A stretch of DNA of 63,514 nt from an uncultured Bacteroidales bacterium (GTDB taxonomy: Bacteria > Bacteroidota > Bacteroidia > Bacteroidales > Muribaculaceae): positions 1-63,514 of the forward strand of contig CANOUR010000004.1 in assembly GCA_947570265.1 (NCBI GenBank), in the 5' to 3' direction. Shown piece after piece: positions 1 to 10,600 of the stretch (its first letter is position 1; each line of letters opens with the position of its first letter). The notes under the pieces were generated by a model. It saw nothing but the letters and a program-made list of their open reading frames with translations. It was not told the DNA's origin and ran no database searches. Made by a program: the position numbers and the translations under genes.

Positions 1-48
1 GGTGTGGGAGCGATATCCACGTCTTCGGCTCTGGATTTCGGCAAGTGA
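1..48 (+). CDS. C-terminal end of an unidentified upstream gene (partial)
   Basis: Frame 1 is open from the window edge to a TGA at 46-48 and gives a 15-residue tail ending LDFGK. Too little is visible to name a family, and other frames are also open for a short way, so even the coding call is tentative. An inverted repeat (24-31 with 47-54, 8 bp) spans the stop codon and could act as a weak terminator, but no clear T-tract follows it. Confidence 0.3.
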   Translation, partial: GVGAISTSSALDFGK

Positions 49-89
49 GCCGAACTAATCAATATTTATTCATCTAAATTTTTCGTATT

Positions 90-284
90 ATGAAAGAAAA
101 GAAGTCCTTAACCAAAGTTTCTCCACAACTTTTGAAAGAATTGGAGATGATTGAAATCCATGGTGGTAACGCAGTAAGTTATGGTCCAAGGTACAAAAGT
201 AATGGTGCTACAAACACTTTCTGCGATAAAGCAAAGTGTATATGCACGAATATTTATTTCAATGCCAATACATGTAGAAACTAA
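90..284 (+). CDS. Double-glycine leader peptide precursor (RiPP/bacteriocin-like)
   Basis: A 64-aa peptide with the layout of a secreted precursor. It has a Lys-rich start, an amphipathic leader (LLKELEMIEIHGG) with a Gly25-Gly26 cleavage motif, and a 38-residue core carrying four Cys in the last third (CDKAKCIC...C). It lies 7 nt before a gene for a C39-peptidase ABC exporter, the enzyme class that cuts after Gly-Gly while exporting the core; together these support the call strongly. The leader resembles Bacteroidales GG-type natural product precursors by pattern only. No modification enzyme is visible, so the core could be disulfide-bonded, or modified by a gene left of the window. Activity (antimicrobial, signalling) is unknown. 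Confidence 0.75.
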   Translation: MKEKKSLTKVSPQLLKELEMIEIHGGNAVSYGPRYKSNGATNTFCDKAKCICTNIYFNANTCRN

Positions 285-291
285 ATTGTGA

Positions 292-2475
292 ATGATCCTA
301 AATCGAAAGATTGAATTTGTCAAACAGCGCGACGCCATGCAATGTGGCGTCGCATCTCTTGCGATGGTTGCATCGTATTGGGGAAAAAGAGTAGCTGTTG
401 ACACGCTTGAAGAAGTATGTCAGCCGGGGAAGGACGGGATCAACCTTCTCGGAATCTCAAAAGCGGCAGAGAGGATTGGGTTGAAGTCTCAGGCGATGAT
501 GCTGTCACCCGAGGATCTCGGCGCGATCGATCTGCCTGCTATCGTTCATTGGAGACAGAATCATTTTGTGGTGTTGTGGAAGATCACGCGTAAGCATCTC
601 TATGTGGCAGATCCGGCTAAGGGTATGACACGTTACCGGCCAGAAGAATTTGCCGATGCATGGGTGTCGACCGGAGACGGCAGGGGTATAGCGATGTCAT
701 TGACTCCTGGGGAAAGCTTTGTCCGTGATCGTGAAAAATCAGACGCGCGAGAGGTTTTTGAATTTGTACTCGGATATGTAAGGCAATATAAGACATGGCT
801 GTTGCATGTGTTGGCGGGACTGTTGGTGGGATGTGTGTTGCAACTCGTGCTTCCATTTCTGACTCAGGCGGTGGTTGACCGTGGCATAAATGGACGTGAC
901 ATAGGCATTATATGGATGATATTGCTCGGCGAGCTGTTTATCGTGGCCGGAAGCACGGCGGTGGATTTCATGCGCAGGTGGATATTGTTGCATATATCGA
1001 TGCGTGTGAACCTCAACCTTGTTAGCGATTTTTTCATAAAGCTGTTCAAGTTGCCAATGGGCTTCTTTGATACAAAGCATATGGGAGACTTGCTGCAACG
1101 AATAGGCGATCATGCGCGAGTGCAGGAATTTCTGACGGGGCAGGTGCTGAGTGTGTTTTTCTCGTGTGTAAGTTTTGTGGTGCTGAGTGTGGTGCTTCTT
1201 GTGTACGACTATGTGATATACGCTGTGTTCATGATAGGATCGGTAATATACGGGGGATGGATCGCATTGTTTCTGTCGCGGCGCAGGATTCTTGACTATG
1301 AGATTTTTGAGAAGCAGGCGACAAACCAAAACAAGACATATCAACTTGTGAACCTGATGCAGGAGATAAAACTGCAAGGATGTGAGACGCGGCGCAGACA
1401 GGAGTGGGAAGATAATCAGGCAGACCTGTTTGTCGTGCAGATGAAATCGATGAAGTTGCAGCAGACGCAGGAAGCAGGAAGCGTGTTTATAAATGAGACA
1501 AAGAATATAATCATAACAGTGCTTGCTGCAGGGGCGGTGATAAATGGAGAAATCACATTTGGAGCAATGCTTGCCATACAATACATAATAGGGCAGTTGA
1601 ACTCACCGGTGAGTCAGTTTGTGAGTTTTATCCATTCGATACAGGATCTAAAGATCTCGCTTGAGCGTATCAACGAGGTGCAACGGAGACCTAATGAGGA
1701 AATTTCTGAAGAAGCTGTGGATGCTGTACACAGTGATGGAAGTGTCGTGTTGGACAATGTGACGTTCCGCTACGACAAGTATTCTCCCCTTCCCACAATT
1801 GATGGGATCAATCTGACGATTCCGAAGGGAAAAGTAACAGCTATAGTGGGGGCGTCGGGCAGTGGAAAAACTACATTGATAAAATTGATGCTTGGCTATT
1901 ACCATGTAGATAGTGGCAGGATGATTGTCGATGGTAATGACATGAAAGACATCAGTGTGAGACAATGGCGCAGGCAATGCGGTGTGGTGATGCAGGATGG
2001 AGCTATTTTCAGCGAGTCGATAGCTCGAAATATAGCTGTTGATGACGGAGAGATCGATATGGTGCGGCTCGAAAGCGCCGCGCGGTTGGCTATGATACAT
2101 GACTATGTTGCATCGTTGCCAATGAAATATGACACATCCGTAGGTGCTGAGGGTCGAGGTCTTAGTCAAGGGCAGCGTCAGCGACTGCTGATCGCGCGTG
2201 CGATATACCGAAATCCACGATTTATATTTCTTGATGAGGCCACAAACTCACTCGATGCAGAGAATGAACGCGCCATAACAGACAATCTGCAAGAGGTGTA
2301 CAGGGACAAAACCGTGGTGGTGGTGGCACATAGATTGTCGACGGTACGTTCGGCAGACCAAATAGTAGTGCTTGACCATGGGAAAATAGCAGAAACGGGC
2401 ACTCATGAATCCCTGACCGCCATGAAGGGTATGTATTATTCTCTTGTAAAAAATCAACTTGAACTTGGGCAATGA
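292..2475 (+). CDS. Peptidase-containing ABC exporter (C39 peptidase, ABC membrane domain, ATPase)
   Basis: A 727-aa inner-membrane exporter. An N-terminal C39 cysteine peptidase has Cys18 in QRDAMQCGVASL, His91 in HFVVL and Asp107 in ADPA, so the catalytic triad is complete. A six-helix ABC transmembrane domain lies roughly at residues 160-440. The ATPase has Walker A at 520-527 (GASGSGKT), signature LSQGQ at 624-628 and Walker B FIFLDEAT at 644-651. The family cleaves double-glycine leaders and pumps the core peptide across the inner membrane. It directly follows the GG-leader peptide gene (7-nt gap), which is its likely substrate, and its stop overlaps the start of a 44-aa membrane protein. 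No HlyD-type adaptor is visible to the right. The stretch is more AT-rich than queA-sprA, which may indicate transfer. Confidence 0.93.
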   Translation: MILNRKIEFVKQRDAMQCGVASLAMVASYWGKRVAVDTLEEVCQPGKDGINLLGISKAAERIGLKSQAMMLSPEDLGAIDLPAIVHWRQNHFVVLWKITRKHLYVADPAKGMTRYRPEEFADAWVSTGDGRGIAMSLTPGESFVRDREKSDAREVFEFVLGYVRQYKTWLLHVLAGLLVGCVLQLVLPFLTQAVVDRGINGRDIGIIWMILLGELFIVAGSTAVDFMRRWILLHISMRVNLNLVSDFFIKLFKLPMGFFDTKHMGDLLQRIGDHARVQEFLTGQVLSVFFSCVSFVVLSVVLLVYDYVIYAVFMIGSVIYGGWIALFLSRRRILDYEIFEKQATNQNKTYQLVNLMQEIKLQGCETRRRQEWEDNQADLFVVQMKSMKLQQTQEAGSVFINETKNIIITVLAAGAVINGEITFGAMLAIQYIIGQLNSPVSQFVSFIHSIQDLKISLERINEVQRRPNEEISEEAVDAVHSDGSVVLDNVTFRYDKYSPLPTIDGINLTIPKGKVTAIVGASGSGKTTLIKLMLGYYHVDSGRMIVDGNDMKDISVRQWRRQCGVVMQDGAIFSESIARNIAVDDGEIDMVRLESAARLAMIHDYVASLPMKYDTSVGAEGRGLSQGQRQRLLIARAIYRNPRFIFLDEATNSLDAENERAITDNLQEVYRDKTVVVVAHRLSTVRSADQIVVLDHGKIAETGTHESLTAMKGMYYSLVKNQLELGQ

Positions 2476-2606
2476 AAAAGCATACGAAAAAAGTTGAGAA
2501 CCTGCTCGGATTCATGCCAAAAAATCTGCTGGCGTGGAGTGTGGTTGTGATGATATTGGCATGTATGGCTGTAGCATTTGCAGTATTCATATTAGCAGGT
2601 AAGTAG
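2472..2606 (+). CDS. 44-aa single-pass membrane protein coupled to the exporter
   Basis: The start codon overlaps the exporter stop (ATGA at 2472-2475), an arrangement typical of translational coupling. The product begins MKKHTKKVENLLGFMPKN and continues with one hydrophobic segment (about residues 19-42), ending AGK. The positively charged N-terminus should stay in the cytoplasm. No family is recognised. Position suggests a small accessory subunit, or an immunity-type protein for the peptide encoded at 90-284, but this is inference from context. The length is short enough to be missed by most gene callers. Confidence 0.6.
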   Translation: MKKHTKKVENLLGFMPKNLLAWSVVVMILACMAVAFAVFILAGK

Positions 2607-2632
2607 CTCTTATAATTGAGACACTCTCGTAG

Positions 2633-2668
2633 ATGACGATTTGCGGCAGTTGCCGTAAATGACGATTT
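2633..2668 (+). repeat. Hairpin flanked by direct repeats downstream of the exporter locus
   Basis: ATGACGATTT occurs at 2633-2642 and again at 2659-2668. Between the copies is the small inverted repeat CGGCA-GT-TGCCG. It lies in the gap between the peptide export locus and queA. No strong T-tract follows, so a terminator role is uncertain. Confidence 0.4.
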
Positions 2669-2767
2669 TACTGGATAATACCGTTGGTTGAGCGGACACG
2701 GTTGAGCGGGGGCGGGCGGTTTCGTGTGGTCAGAGGGGTGATGCAGTGTGGTGTGGTGGGAATTTAG

Positions 2768-2775
2768 TAACTTTG
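2768..2775 (+). promoter_or_regulatory. -7 box (TAACTTTG) for queA-ruvA-sprA
   Basis: The box matches the Bacteroidetes TAnnTTTG -7 element and sits 9 nt before the ATG at 2785, so the transcript would have almost no leader. No TTTG -33 box is evident at the usual distance. It also argues against starting queA at 2746, upstream of the box. Confidence 0.55.
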
Positions 2776-2784
2776 CGGATGATT

Positions 2785-4014
2785 ATGGATTTACGCGAAG
2801 TTTCGATAGACGAGTTTGACTATCCGCTGCCTGACGAGCGAATAGCGCGGCATCCGTTGGCTCAACGCGATGCGTGCCTGCTGCTGGTGCGCGATGGCTC
2901 GGGTGGGCTTTCGACGAGGCGGTTCAGTGATTTGCCTGATCTGCTCGATGGTGATACGATGCTGGTATACAACAATACCCGGGTGATCAATGCGCGGTTG
3001 CGTTTCCGCAAGGGTGAGAACCGGGATGGTGCGTTGATAGAGGTTTTCTGTCTTGAGCCGGTTTTGCCCCGTGACTATGCGCTGAATTTTGCTTCGGCCG
3101 GGCCGGTGGAGTGGATATGCTTCGTGGGCAATTCGAAGCGCTGGAAGGATGGCGAGCTTTCGCAGGCGATCAGTGTAGGCGGGAGGGAGGTGACGCTCAC
3201 AGCCTGTCGCACGGGACGCGAAGGGAATGCGTCGGTGGTGCGTTTAAGCTGGGATGACCGGTCGGTGAGTTTCGCCGAGGTGATAGCGGCGGCCGGTGAA
3301 CTGCCGATACCGCCATATCTCAACCGGTCGACTGAGGAGAGCGATGCCACGGATTATCAGACGGTGTTTTCGCAGATCGACGGGTCGGTAGCTGCGCCGA
3401 CGGCGGGGTTGCATTTCACGGCTCCGGTGCTCGAGGCTATCGATACCCGGGGCATAGAGCGGCGTGAGGTGACGCTTCATGTTGGGGCGGGGACGTTTCA
3501 ACCGGTGAAGGCTGACACACTCGGAGGCCATGAGATGCATGCCGAGTTCATATCGGTGGATGCCGATCTGATCGACGAGCTTGCCACCACGAGCCGCCGG
3601 GTGGTGGCAGTGGGCACGACCTCGGTGCGGACGCTCGAGAGCCTTTATCATATCGGATGTATGATAAAGTCGGGTGGATTTGCGGGCGAACTGCCGCAGT
3701 GGTATCCCTATTCGGAGGATCATCCGCGTCTGAGCCGCCGCGAGGCTATGATGGCAATTGCCGATCATCTCCGCACGGAGGGTAGTGGCCGGTTGGTTGC
3801 AACAACGCGCCTGATGATCGGGCCCGGATATAATTTCAAAGTCACGGAGGGGATTGTCACCAATTTTCATCAGCCTCGCTCGACGTTGCTGCTGCTGGTG
3901 TCGGCATTTCTGGGCGGTGGCGATGAGTGGCGCAGGGTGTATGACTATGCGCTTGCGGGTGAATATCGCTTTCTGAGCTATGGGGATGCGTGTCTGTTCT
4001 GGCCATCCATTTAA
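2785..4014 (+). CDS. queA: S-adenosylmethionine:tRNA ribosyltransferase-isomerase (QueA)
   Basis: QueA moves and isomerises the ribosyl group of SAM onto preQ1-modified tRNA, giving epoxyqueuosine at the wobble base. Family features visible are the N-terminal DYPLPDERIARHPL region, VYNNTRVINARL, the APTAGLHFT motif, LHVGAGTFQPV and the C-terminal TNFHQPRSTLLLLVSAF. I place the start at 2785 (MDLREVSIDEF, about 409 aa) because a -7 box lies just upstream; ATG 2779 or 2746 are alternatives. The C-terminal region seems somewhat longer than common QueA. ruvA follows after 16 nt. queH, acting on the QueA product, lies far away at 37304. Confidence 0.93.
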   Translation: MDLREVSIDEFDYPLPDERIARHPLAQRDACLLLVRDGSGGLSTRRFSDLPDLLDGDTMLVYNNTRVINARLRFRKGENRDGALIEVFCLEPVLPRDYALNFASAGPVEWICFVGNSKRWKDGELSQAISVGGREVTLTACRTGREGNASVVRLSWDDRSVSFAEVIAAAGELPIPPYLNRSTEESDATDYQTVFSQIDGSVAAPTAGLHFTAPVLEAIDTRGIERREVTLHVGAGTFQPVKADTLGGHEMHAEFISVDADLIDELATTSRRVVAVGTTSVRTLESLYHIGCMIKSGGFAGELPQWYPYSEDHPRLSRREAMMAIADHLRTEGSGRLVATTRLMIGPGYNFKVTEGIVTNFHQPRSTLLLLVSAFLGGGDEWRRVYDYALAGEYRFLSYGDACLFWPSI

Positions 4015-4030
4015 TCACGGATAAGTATTT

Positions 4031-4621
4031 ATGATAGAATTTATAAGGGGGCGTGTAGACAGCCTCAATCCGGCAGCTGTGGTGCTCGACACGGGCGCAG
4101 TGGGGTATCTGCTGAATATCACACTCACAACGTTCACGGCGATAGAGAGTGCCGGAGCGCGTGAGGTGAAACTGCTTGTACATGAGATTATCCGCGAGGA
4201 TGCGCATCAGCTGTATGGTTTCATTGATAGCGATGAGCGCGAACTGTTCAGGCTGCTGATAGGTGTGTCGGGTATAGGAGCGAACACGGCGCGGATGATA
4301 TTGTCGTCGATACCGGCTCCGGAACTGCAGACGGTGATAACCACTGGAGACCATGCGCGGTTGAAAAATGTCAAGGGTATAGGTCTGAAGACAGCGCAGC
4401 GTGTGATTGTGGATCTTCGCGATAAAATAAAACCCAGTGGGTGTACGTTAAGCATACAGCCGGCTGTGGCCATGGGCGAGGTGTTTGATGAAGCATTGTC
4501 GGCTCTTGTGATGCTCGGATTCCAGCGTCAGCAGAGCCAGAAGGTGCTCAAGAAGATCTTCGACGGAAATCCCACAGTGAAGGTGGAGGCGGCTATAAAG
4601 CTCGCACTCACCATGATGTGA
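4031..4621 (+). CDS. ruvA: Holliday junction branch migration protein RuvA
   Basis: 196 aa, usual length for RuvA. The N-terminal OB-fold begins MIEFIRGRVDSL, and the tandem helix-hairpin-helix motifs are GIGANTARMI (81-90) and KGIGLKTAQR (115-124), followed by the C-terminal RuvB-binding domain (from about 150). RuvA binds four-way junctions as a tetramer and loads the RuvB motor. The gene sits between queA (16 nt) and sprA (40 nt), apparently in one transcription unit; a ruvA-sprA neighbourhood is known in Bacteroidetes. Confidence 0.96.
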   Translation: MIEFIRGRVDSLNPAAVVLDTGAVGYLLNITLTTFTAIESAGAREVKLLVHEIIREDAHQLYGFIDSDERELFRLLIGVSGIGANTARMILSSIPAPELQTVITTGDHARLKNVKGIGLKTAQRVIVDLRDKIKPSGCTLSIQPAVAMGEVFDEALSALVMLGFQRQQSQKVLKKIFDGNPTVKVEAAIKLALTMM

Positions 4622-4661
4622 GATTTCAGCCCAATGCCACGTGAGTGTCGGCTGACGATAG

Positions 4662-7600
4662 ATGAAGAACCATAACCGCAGCAAACTGTCGCTCGTAGTG
4701 GCGATGATGGCGCTTTGCGCTGTCGTCGCGGCTTTGTCGTTTGGCTATGTGAGCGCGCAGAGCCAGTTTGTGACGCCCGGATTCACGGCTCCTGCTCCGG
4801 TTGTGCCGCAGCCTGTGGCGCTGGGGCCGGCGGATGAAGGCCCGGAGATGCCATATCCGGTGCAGCCGACTGTGCCCCAGACGTATGAGGAGCTGATGGA
4901 TGCCGAATATGCGGCTGATCTGGACAATCCGTCGAATATCAGGACGGTGACGGAGTTTGATCCGTCGACGGGATGCTATGTGGTGCGCACGAAGCTTGGC
5001 GACATGGATATAGCCACGCCGTTCATGCTCTCGCCCGACCAGTACAACAACTGGCAGATGCGTCGCTCGATGCAGGATTATTACCGTGAGCGCAATGCCG
5101 CGCAGGCGCAGAACAAGGATAAAGAGCCGTTCAACATCTTTGACATGAATTTCGCACTCGGACCGTTGGAGAAGATTTTCGGCCCGGGCGGAGTGCAGCT
5201 CAAGACGCAGGGCAATGTGCAGATAAAAATGGGTATCAACTCGAACAAGACCGATAACCCGGCACTGTCGCTGACGTCGCGGCGCAAGACATATTTCGAT
5301 TTCGACCAGAAGATACAGGCCACGATCAATGCCTCGGTGGGCGACCGCATGAAATTCAACATGACCTATAACACGGATGCCACTTTTGATTTTGACTCGA
5401 AGAACATAAAGCTGGCATACGAGGGCAAGGAGGATGATATTGTGAAGAGCATCGAGGCGGGCAATGTGTCGATGACCACCGGATCGTCGCTGATACGCGG
5501 AAGCACGGCATTGTTCGGCATAAAGTCGACGCTGCAGTTCGGCAAGCTGACGGCTACGGCGCTGGTGTCGCAGCAAAACTCGGAGTCGAAGAGCGTGAGC
5601 ACCCGCGGCGGCGCACAGCTGACGGATTTTTCGATCAATATCGATGAGTATGACCAGAACCGTCATTTTTTTCTGGCGCAGTATTTCCGCGATCATTATG
5701 ATGATTTCGCGTCGCGGCTGCCGTTTGTGTCGTCGGGCATCAACATCACCCGCATAGAGGTGTGGATCACCAACAAGCAGAGCAACTATAACCAGAGCCG
5801 CAACCTTGTGGCGTTTGCCGACATCGGCGAGAACAGTGTGCTCACGAGCGACTACTGGACAGGCAATGCCGCCCAGGCCGTGCCGATGAATGCGTCGAAC
5901 AATCTGTTGCAGACGATCAAGGATCAGTATCCCGGGGCGCGCAATATCAACACTGTCACCCAGGCGCTCGAGCCTCTGAGCGCTTTCGGTGTGGATGGCG
6001 GGGACTCGTATGAGAAGGTGGAGAGCGCGCGTCTGCTCACCGAGAGCGAGTATACGCTCAATCCCACTTTGGGATATATCTCGGTGAAGAGCGCGCTGAA
6101 CAGCGACGAGGTGCTTGCCGTGGCGTATGAGTATACGTATCAGGGTCAGGTGTATCAGGTGGGCGAGTTTTCGGGCGACATCACCTCGACCGAGCAGTCG
6201 CTTTATGTGAAGATGCTCAAGGGCACAACGGTGAATCCCCGTCAGCCAATGTGGAAGCTGATGATGAAGAATGTGTATTCGCTCGGCGCATATCAGGTGC
6301 AGAAGTCAAATTTCAGGCTCAACATAAAGTATCTCAGCGACACGACCGGTACGGCGATCAGCTATCTGCCGGTTGCTCCGATCAACAACCAGACGTTGCT
6401 GCAGGTGATGAATCTCGACCGTCTGAACTCGAACCAGGAGTCGTCGCCCGACGGATTTTTTGATTTTCTCGAGGGATATACCGTGCTGGCTTCGTCGGGC
6501 AAGATAATCTTTCCGGTGGCCGAGCCGTTCGGCGCGTGGCTTGAGAAGAAAATAGGGAGCGAGGCTGCGGCCGCTCCATATGTCTACAAGGAGCTGTATG
6601 ACTCGACGCTCGTGGTGGCGCGTCAGTTTGCCGATAAGAACAAGTTTATAATCGAGGGCAAATATCAGGCGTCGAACGGCTCGCAGATACGGCTCGATGC
6701 CATGAACATACCCCGCGGCTCGGTGGTGGTGACCGCCGGAGGCGTGACCCTGACGGAGAACAGCGACTATACGGTGGACTACACGATGGGTATTGTGACG
6801 ATCACCAACCAGTCGATCATCGATTCGGGGCAGAGCATCAATGTGACGCTCGAGAACCAGTCGCTGTTCTCGACCCAGCGCAAGACATTGCTTGGACTGG
6901 ATCTGAGCTATAAGTTCAACAAGGATTTCACGATAGGTGGCACGCTGCTGCACTATGGCGAGAAGTCGCTCGTGGAGAAGGTGAATATCGGTGACGAAGT
7001 GGTCAACAACACGATGTGGGGTTTGAATGTGGCTTACAATACGGAGTTCATGTGGCTTACGAATCTGCTCAACAAGATTCCGACAGTGAACGCCACGCAG
7101 CCGTCGACGTTGAGTGTCACGGGAGAGTTCGCGCAGCTTGTGCCCCACAAGCAGAAGGCCGGAACGACGCGCGGAAGCTCGTATATTGATGATTTCGAGT
7201 CGTCGCAGACTGGTGTGGATCTGCGGTCGCCCTATTCGTGGTTCCTGGCCTCGACGCCTTATGATCCGGGCAATGATGCTTTGTTTCCGGAGGCAGCCCT
7301 GAGCAATAATGTCGACTATGGCAAGAATCGCGCTCTGATCAACTGGTATTATATCGACAGGATGTTTACCGACCGCAATTCGTCGCTTGCGCCGGGCTAT
7401 CTGCGCTCGGATCTCGAGCAGCTGTCGAATCCGTATGTGCGCGAGGTGACTTCGAGGGAGATATTCCCCGGACGTCAGCTCACTTATGGGGAATCGTCGA
7501 CGATACAGACTCTGAATCTGTCGTTTTACCCGAGGGAGCGTGGCCCTTATAACCTCGATGCCGACAATATCGACAGTGACGGTAATCTGCTTAATCCCGA

Positions 7601-10600
7601 GCGTCGCTGGGGTGGAATCATGCGCAAGATGGACAACACCAATTTCGAGCAGTCGAACATCGAGTATGTGCAGTTCTGGCTGATGAATCCGTTCATGGAC
7701 GAGAAAAATCCCAATCTCGATGGCGGTGATCTCTATTTCAATTTCGGCGAGATCTCGGAGGATATACTCAAGGATGGGTTGAAGAGCTATGAGAACGGAG
7801 TGCCTTACGACGGCAACGACGAATATATGCGCGAGACAGTGTGGGGACGCGTGTCGACCCAGAATTCGCTGACTTATGCCTTTGACAACAACAGCGGCAG
7901 CCGTCCGGTGCAGGACGTCGGTCTGGACGGGCTGAGGAATGATATGGAGTTTGGGTTCGAGTCGTACAAGACCTATATCGACAAGCTGAGGCGTAAGCTG
8001 TCGCCATCGGCGATAGCTGCGATGGAGGCTGATCCGTTCTCTCCGTTCAATGACCCGGCCGGAGACAACTATCATTTCTATCGCGGATATGACTACGACG
8101 AGGAGCGCATGGGCATTCTCGACCGTTATAAACGCTACAACGGTGTGGAGGGCAACTCACTGTCGCCTGAGGACAGCGACGAGCCTCTGTATCAGTCGTC
8201 GCGCTCGCTGCCTGATGTGGAGGATATCAATCAGGATAACACGCTCAATGAGTATGAGCGTTATTTCCAGTACAAGGTGTCGATACGTCCGCAGGATCTT
8301 GTCGTGGGCAAGAACTATATCACCGACAAGCAGACGTCGGCGGTGGTGACCCGCGATGGCAAGACGCAGGAGGTGGAGTGGTATCAGTTCAAGATACCTT
8401 TGAGCGAGTATGAGAAGGTGGTCGGATCGATAAGCGATTTCTCGACCATACGTTTCGCCAGAATATTCATGACCGGATTCAGCCAGGTGACCCACTTGCG
8501 CTTCGCTACGCTCGAGCTTGTGCGCGGTGAGTGGCGTTCGTATGATTTCAATCTCAATAACCGCGGCGATGCTCCGGCGGAGGGTCAGATGGATGTGTCG
8601 GTGGTGAATATCGAGGAGAATGCCGACCGTGAGCCGGTGAACTATGTGCTTCCTCCGGGTGTGACGCGTATCACCGATCCCGGACAGGCGCAGATCACTC
8701 AGCTCAACGAGCAGTCGATGTCGATAAAGGTCACCGGACTCAATGCCGGCGACGCGCGCGGTGTGTACCGCAACACGCAGCTTGACCTGCGCAACTATGA
8801 GCGGATGCAGATGTGGACTCACGGCGAGGCTCTGATCGACAATGTCACGCAGCTCAAGAGCGGTGAGATGAGTGTGTTTATCCGTCTGGGCAGCGATGTG
8901 AAGAGCAACTACTATGAATATGAGGTGCCGCTCCAGCTCACCCGCCCCGGCCGCTATAACGGCGATAATGCCGCTGAGCGCTATGAGGTGTGGCCCGAGG
9001 CCAACTATTTTAATTTCAATCTGCAGAATCTTGTGGATGTGAAGACCCAGCGCAATGCCGCCAAGAGCGCAGGAGAGCCGGGTGTGGGCTATGCGTCGCG
9101 TTTCAGCCGCCGGGATCCCGACAATGAGCGCAACACCATTTCGGTGATCGGCAATCCGTCGCTGAGCGATGTGAGGGTGATGCTTGTGGGTGTGCGCAAT
9201 AACTCGAATGTGACCAAGGATGCGAATGTGTGGCTCAATGAGCTGAAAGTGACCGACTTCAACAGCGAGGGCGGCTGGGCGGCCAAGGCCAATGTGAATC
9301 TCGGCATGAGTGACATCGCGCAGCTCAATCTGGGGGCGCACATAGAGACGGCGGGATTCGGGTCGGTGGATCAGTCGCTGAGCCAACGGCGCATGGATGA
9401 CTATGAGCAGTATAATGTGGCTGTGCAAGGTGATGCCGGACGCTTTTTCCCTGCCGGAGCTAAATTGCGTGCCCCGATTTTCTATTCGGTGTCGAAAGAG
9501 AAAGTGACACCCAAGTATAATCCGCTTGACCAGGATGTGAAGCTCAAGGATGCTCTCGATGCTCTAAAGACCAAGCATGAGAAGGATTCGATACGTGCCT
9601 ATGCGATCGAGCGGAACACGACCGAGAGCTTCTCGCTTTCGGGTCTGAGATTTGATGTGAAGAGCGAGATACCGATGCCGTGGGATCCGGCTAACTTCAC
9701 GCTCAATTTCTCGTTCAACAAGCAGACGAGAATAGATCCAACGACAGAGTATGAGCACACGAATGACTACCGTGGTTCGTTCCAGTACAGCTATTCGCCA
9801 TATATCAAGGGTCTGAAGCCGTTCGGGTGGGTCAACTCAAAGAATAAGAATCTGAAGTTTCTGAAGGAATGGGAGATCAACTGGCTGCCTAACAACATAT
9901 CGTTTCTGACGACCATGTCGCGCTACTACTATGAGCAGCAGACGCGTTCGGAAAGCGATGTGGACTTTCAGCTGCCTGTGGCCGTGAGCAAGAACTTTTT
10001 GTGGGATCGCCAGCTTGCTGTCACGTGGAATATCACCAAGACCATCAATCTGTCGTTCAATTCAAACACGTCGGCACGCATAGAGGAGGCGATGGGTGCG
10101 GTGAATAAAAAGCTGTTTCCCGACCGCTACAAGGAGTGGAAGGACACGGTGTGGTCGAGCATTCTGTCGATGGGTACGCCGTGGAGCTATAACCAGACGT
10201 TCACGGCATCGTGGAAAGCTCCTTTCAACCGCATTCCGGTGCTCGATTTTCTCACTGCCAATCTGAGCTACAATGCCACTTACCAGTGGGATCGCGGTGC
10301 GACGATCGACGGGGTGTCGATGGGTAACACGATAGCCAATCAGGCTGCGTGGAGCGCCGACGGCCGATTTAATTTCGAGTCGTTGTACAAGAAGATTCCG
10401 TTTGTGAAGGATGTGGAGAAGCGGTTTGCCAACACGCGACGGCCGAGTACGCCGAAGAAACCGAAGAAGTATGAGCGTACGTTCAAGCTGCAGGCCGATA
10501 CGACGATCAATATCAAGCACAATCTGCGCACGAAAAAGGTGAAGGTGACGGCCACGACCACCGATGGCACGCCGTTTGCCGTCAAGACCCGTGTGGTGGA

